Source: Opitutia bacterium UBA4506 (GTDB lineage Bacteria; Verrucomicrobiota; Verrucomicrobiia; Opitutales; Puniceicoccaceae). Taken from it: DNA of 64,000 bases. The notes beneath the pieces are model-generated. The model ran no database searches, was not told where the DNA came from, and was given only the letters and a program-made list of their open reading frames with translations. The stretch covers positions 62,001 through 126,000 of the forward strand of contig DGMY01000043.1 in assembly GCA_002388665.1 (NCBI GenBank). The letters run 5' to 3'. Below are positions 61,294 to 64,000 of the stretch, piece after piece. Positions within the stretch are counted from its first letter, which is position 1, and each line of letters starts with the position of its first letter. A program made the position numbers and the translations under genes.

Positions 61294-63972
61294 CTAGTGC
61301 TCGGAAAAGACCGCAATCCCAGCTTCGACTAAATCGATTTCTCCTCTCAACGCACCTGAGCGGACAAACCGAATTTCATTCTTTCCTTGTTTCAATGGAC
61401 AATCCTCTGGCAACGATAATTGGACATAAACGGATGCTGGCAACGGATGCAATTTTCGGCCTCTCGAACCAATGGGTCCCTCAACCGGCAGTGCGAAATC
61501 AAGCAAGGAACCAGAGTGAACAATCCGACCATTGATCTGAATATTCAATTCGAAATCATACACCTTCTTCAACCCAGACAGGCCCAGTCGCAGCGATGCC
61601 GGAACAGTCATCTCGGAATCAAGATTCTCCCCTACTATCAATTCCAGCTGAACGGGTTCTTCGTGATTCAATGCCACCGGAACTTGCTTCCGATATTCAT
61701 AAGCGTCCTCCCGATCATTCCAGTGCGAGGGCGTAACCGAATAGACCCGCGGTCCATTCATAGGATCCTCCACCGCAAACAGAATCTCCGCCGATAATTC
61801 AGTGAGCGGCAGATTGAAATTATAGAGCTCCACACCAGCAGCTCCCTGAAAACGGTAATTCTCAACTGATCCTCTCACTACCTCAACCAAGGTGAGGCGC
61901 TGCCCCGCGAGAGTATAATCTCCCTCTTTCGGATCGACGACGAAGGGCCAGGAAAACTGGTTTCGGTTGAATATAGCCGGGTACACGGTAGCACCCTGAG
62001 GGGTCGCTATTTCAACAAACTCCGCAACAGGAAGATCGGGCGCGATAGTCATTGCGGGTGATGGGATAACCACATCTACGTAGCCACGGTCGAGCCATGT
62101 CGCCAGATCAATGCCAGCCCAGAGACAGTTGCGCAAGGACGGCGGTACCCGTACCTGCAATGAGAAATAATGGCCGTGCTTCTCTCCGGCCTCGTCCAGA
62201 GATTCACGCACGTCGGCAATCATCTCAGTCAGGAGAGCGGATCCTTCCTCCACCCCGCCCGGAGGGAACAGGATCGGGATCCTCATAAAGTCCAGCTGCA
62301 ACCCGTGCATCCACTCTCCGTAGCGATCAATGACTTCCCGAATCACTGCGAGACGGTGTTCACGAACCTCCTCATGAGTATAGTCGAGCAAACGCCCAAA
62401 TGGTTCATGTTCGACTGGTGATTGTCCTATAGTAAAACGATTCTGATTTTCCAACCAAAAGGCCCCGGTTAATACGTTGTTACTGGGATCATGGACAAAA
62501 TGCGCGTCGTTCATCCGTAGGCTGGGTACAAAATACATTCCCATCGCAGCAGCCTCCTCGGCGGCAATCTGCAATGGATCCATCCCGGCTTCCACATTTG
62601 CCCTGATGATTGGCATTCGTTGATCCCAAGGGGCCTTTTTCTCGCCGGCAGACTCTCTCCACCCAAAGGAACTTCCTACTTCACTGGGATAGAGAAGGAT
62701 GTCCGATCCAGTCGCCACCGAGTGCACCAACGTCCTTACAGGCGTATCTTCAAGACCCCGAAACATCGCCCGTAGATTCCGCTCTGACATCTCCGGGTCA
62801 GGATCGGTGAACGAGAAATCGCCGTCCTCATTGAACATCACTCCAAAATCCGGCACTGGACGGCGGTTCGTCCCTACCGGAACAGGAGCCAGGGGAGGTC
62901 CCTCGCTTTCCTTAGCAGGCAACAAAACCTTCGCTAAAAATATCTTAGAGGCTCCTTCGTGAGTGGAATAGTAGCTCACCCAAAGCGCACCATCATGCCA
63001 AACCATTCCTGGATATCCACAGTCTCCGCCACTAGGAAGATGCTCCAACAATTTCAGTTCCCCCGTCTCTGTGTCCAACTCCAATAGTGACATTCGCGCC
63101 GGGCCCATACGCGTCCTCGCTCCAACAATCCAACGACCATCGGGCAGTTGCAAAAATTCAGGACCTCCTAGATAGACTCCGGTATCCTGCCATTCCCATT
63201 CGGTATATGGCGGTTCGCTCCGTCCAAGGAATGCAGGATCCCGGGAATACCCACCCGATTCCAATTGAACACCTTCACGTCGAACCAAAGCCAAAAGACT
63301 CCCCTGATCATTAAACCGCAAGGTCGTTTCATTGGGCGAGTTCTCAGACAGCATCGGAGAACCCACCGGACTGAAATTCAATGCATCGTCCGATTCATAG
63401 AGCTGAATCGACTCCGGCCAACGATAACCTACCGAGTAAACCTTATCGCCATTCCATGTAAGGCGCCACATCCAGACCCCTTCGTCCCCTACTCGCTCAG
63501 GATAGCTCCAGCTGATCCCGTCATCCGAAAACGAAACAAACGACTGAAATTGATCCAATCGATGAGAACCGGACGGCCTGGACTCGTAGGTGGTGGAAGC
63601 TCCCGAGACGACTAAGCGTCCGTCCTCTCCAATCGAGAATTGAGGGTCCCGCAAGTCTCTCCCCGACTCTTCCAAAATTGCTGCAGTTTCCCACTCAATC
63701 CCATCTTTCGAGCGGAGTATTCGAATCGTCCCTCCAGGCGAAGCATGGCTCTCACCCTCCCTGAACGTACAATAGAAAGCCTCCTGGAACCAAATGAGAT
63801 CACTGAAAGCCGCATGACTGCCTCCACTCCATAACGCCTCAACAGACTCGACCACCACATCGTCACTGGGGCCGATCGACTTCGAATAGAGCCCGATCCA
63901 TCCTAGAAAAATGAAAACCGTGATAATCTGAATTTTCGAACAAGTGGCATGCATAGTGCTTAACGTTTTCAT
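61294..63972 (-). CDS. secreted sialidase-like propeller fused to a TIM-barrel hydrolase-like domain
   Basis: An 892-residue protein with an N-terminal export segment (KIQIITVFIFLGWIGLYS); an internal ATG at 63954 is a shorter alternative. Residues about 40-360 form a BNR/sialidase-like propeller with ILRSKDGIEWETAAIL and SFVSFSDDGISWSYP blades and YYSTHEGASKIFLAKV. Residues about 370-770 look like a TIM barrel: FGVMFNEDGDFSF, MYFVPSLRMNDAHF, LLDYTHEEVREHRLAVI, WMHGLQLDFMRIPIL and VDVVIPSPAMTI, similar in style to GHL/DUF-type glycoside hydrolases. A final beta domain completes it. It likely acts on exposed glycans; whether the propeller is catalytic is unclear since the Asp-box and Arg triad were not confirmed. 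Confidence 0.68.
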   Translation of the reverse strand: MKTLSTMHATCSKIQIITVFIFLGWIGLYSKSIGPSDDVVVESVEALWSGGSHAAFSDLIWFQEAFYCTFREGESHASPGGTIRILRSKDGIEWETAAILEESGRDLRDPQFSIGEDGRLVVSGASTTYESRPSGSHRLDQFQSFVSFSDDGISWSYPERVGDEGVWMWRLTWNGDKVYSVGYRWPESIQLYESDDALNFSPVGSPMLSENSPNETTLRFNDQGSLLALVRREGVQLESGGYSRDPAFLGRSEPPYTEWEWQDTGVYLGGPEFLQLPDGRWIVGARTRMGPARMSLLELDTETGELKLLEHLPSGGDCGYPGMVWHDGALWVSYYSTHEGASKIFLAKVLLPAKESEGPPLAPVPVGTNRRPVPDFGVMFNEDGDFSFTDPDPEMSERNLRAMFRGLEDTPVRTLVHSVATGSDILLYPSEVGSSFGWRESAGEKKAPWDQRMPIIRANVEAGMDPLQIAAEEAAAMGMYFVPSLRMNDAHFVHDPSNNVLTGAFWLENQNRFTIGQSPVEHEPFGRLLDYTHEEVREHRLAVIREVIDRYGEWMHGLQLDFMRIPILFPPGGVEEGSALLTEMIADVRESLDEAGEKHGHYFSLQVRVPPSLRNCLWAGIDLATWLDRGYVDVVIPSPAMTIAPDLPVAEFVEIATPQGATVYPAIFNRNQFSWPFVVDPKEGDYTLAGQRLTLVEVVRGSVENYRFQGAAGVELYNFNLPLTELSAEILFAVEDPMNGPRVYSVTPSHWNDREDAYEYRKQVPVALNHEEPVQLELIVGENLDSEMTVPASLRLGLSGLKKVYDFELNIQINGRIVHSGSLLDFALPVEGPIGSRGRKLHPLPASVYVQLSLPEDCPLKQGKNEIRFVRSGALRGEIDLVEAGIAVFSEH

Positions 63973-64000
63973 TGATTTCTAATAGTGATTTCCGCTCCTT

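Overview
The window looks like a chromosomal segment of a polysaccharide-degrading member of the Verrucomicrobiota, probably class Opitutae. This rests on three copies of a large prepilin-like protein resembling the Verru_Chthon cassette protein A family, two PEP-CTERM proteins, and a mix of sulfatase, sialate O-acetylesterase, pectate-lyase-like, GH3, DUF3604 and sodium:solute symporter genes. No rRNA, tRNA or CRISPR array was seen. The lineage is an inference from gene content.

Layout. 0-4.6 kb: end of an SMP-30/gluconolactonase-type gene, a CBM9-like secreted protein, a DUF3604 protein and alanine dehydrogenase with a strong terminator. 5.1-9.4 kb: first prepilin-like cassette (large protein A plus about 250-residue secreted partner). 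9.6-14 kb: nagB-nagA, an M81 (MlrC-like) metallopeptidase and an SDR dehydrogenase. 14.4-20.6 kb: an unknown gene, two PEP-CTERM proteins, a Gfo/Idh/MocA oxidoreductase and a LacI-family regulator. 21.2-25.8 kb: second cassette. 25.9-39.7 kb: glycan-use cluster with SSS transporter, GH3 enzyme, sulfatase, DUF1961-like protein, sialate O-acetylesterase, pectate-lyase-like protein, parallel beta-helix protein and an MGH1/trehalase-like hydrolase. Secreted enzymes would deacetylate and cleave a polymer, the symporter would import products, and signal-less enzymes would finish them inside.

40.0-53.1 kb is a defence island on the minus strand, bounded by two 183-bp direct repeats about 96% identical. 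In transcription order it holds a SNF2-type helicase, an OLD-like AAA ATPase, a small PD-(D/E)XK-like protein, a type III-like Mod methyltransferase, a tandem structured repeat region, an Abi_2 (AbiD/AbiF-type) HEPN protein, a DUF262/HNH protein, and a type III Res helicase-nuclease. The repeat-hairpin region directly upstream of the Abi gene is my best candidate for a little-described system: an RNA partner for an Abi_2 toxin, nested inside an extended restriction-modification operon.

53.5-64 kb: a NanM-like kelch protein, third cassette, a GntR(FCD)-SDR pair, a second GntR(FCD) gene, and a sialidase-like/TIM-barrel fusion.

Two intergenic palindromes link many of these genes. A 14-bp motif YTTATW-NN-WATAAR occurs nine times between 16.3 and 40.0 kb, always upstream of a carbohydrate or cassette gene, and flanks the LacI-type regulator gene. 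A second motif (TGAATAC-TATWCA type) lies upstream of the first cassette, the nagA/mlrC divergent pair and the SDR gene, and would suit a GntR/FCD regulator.
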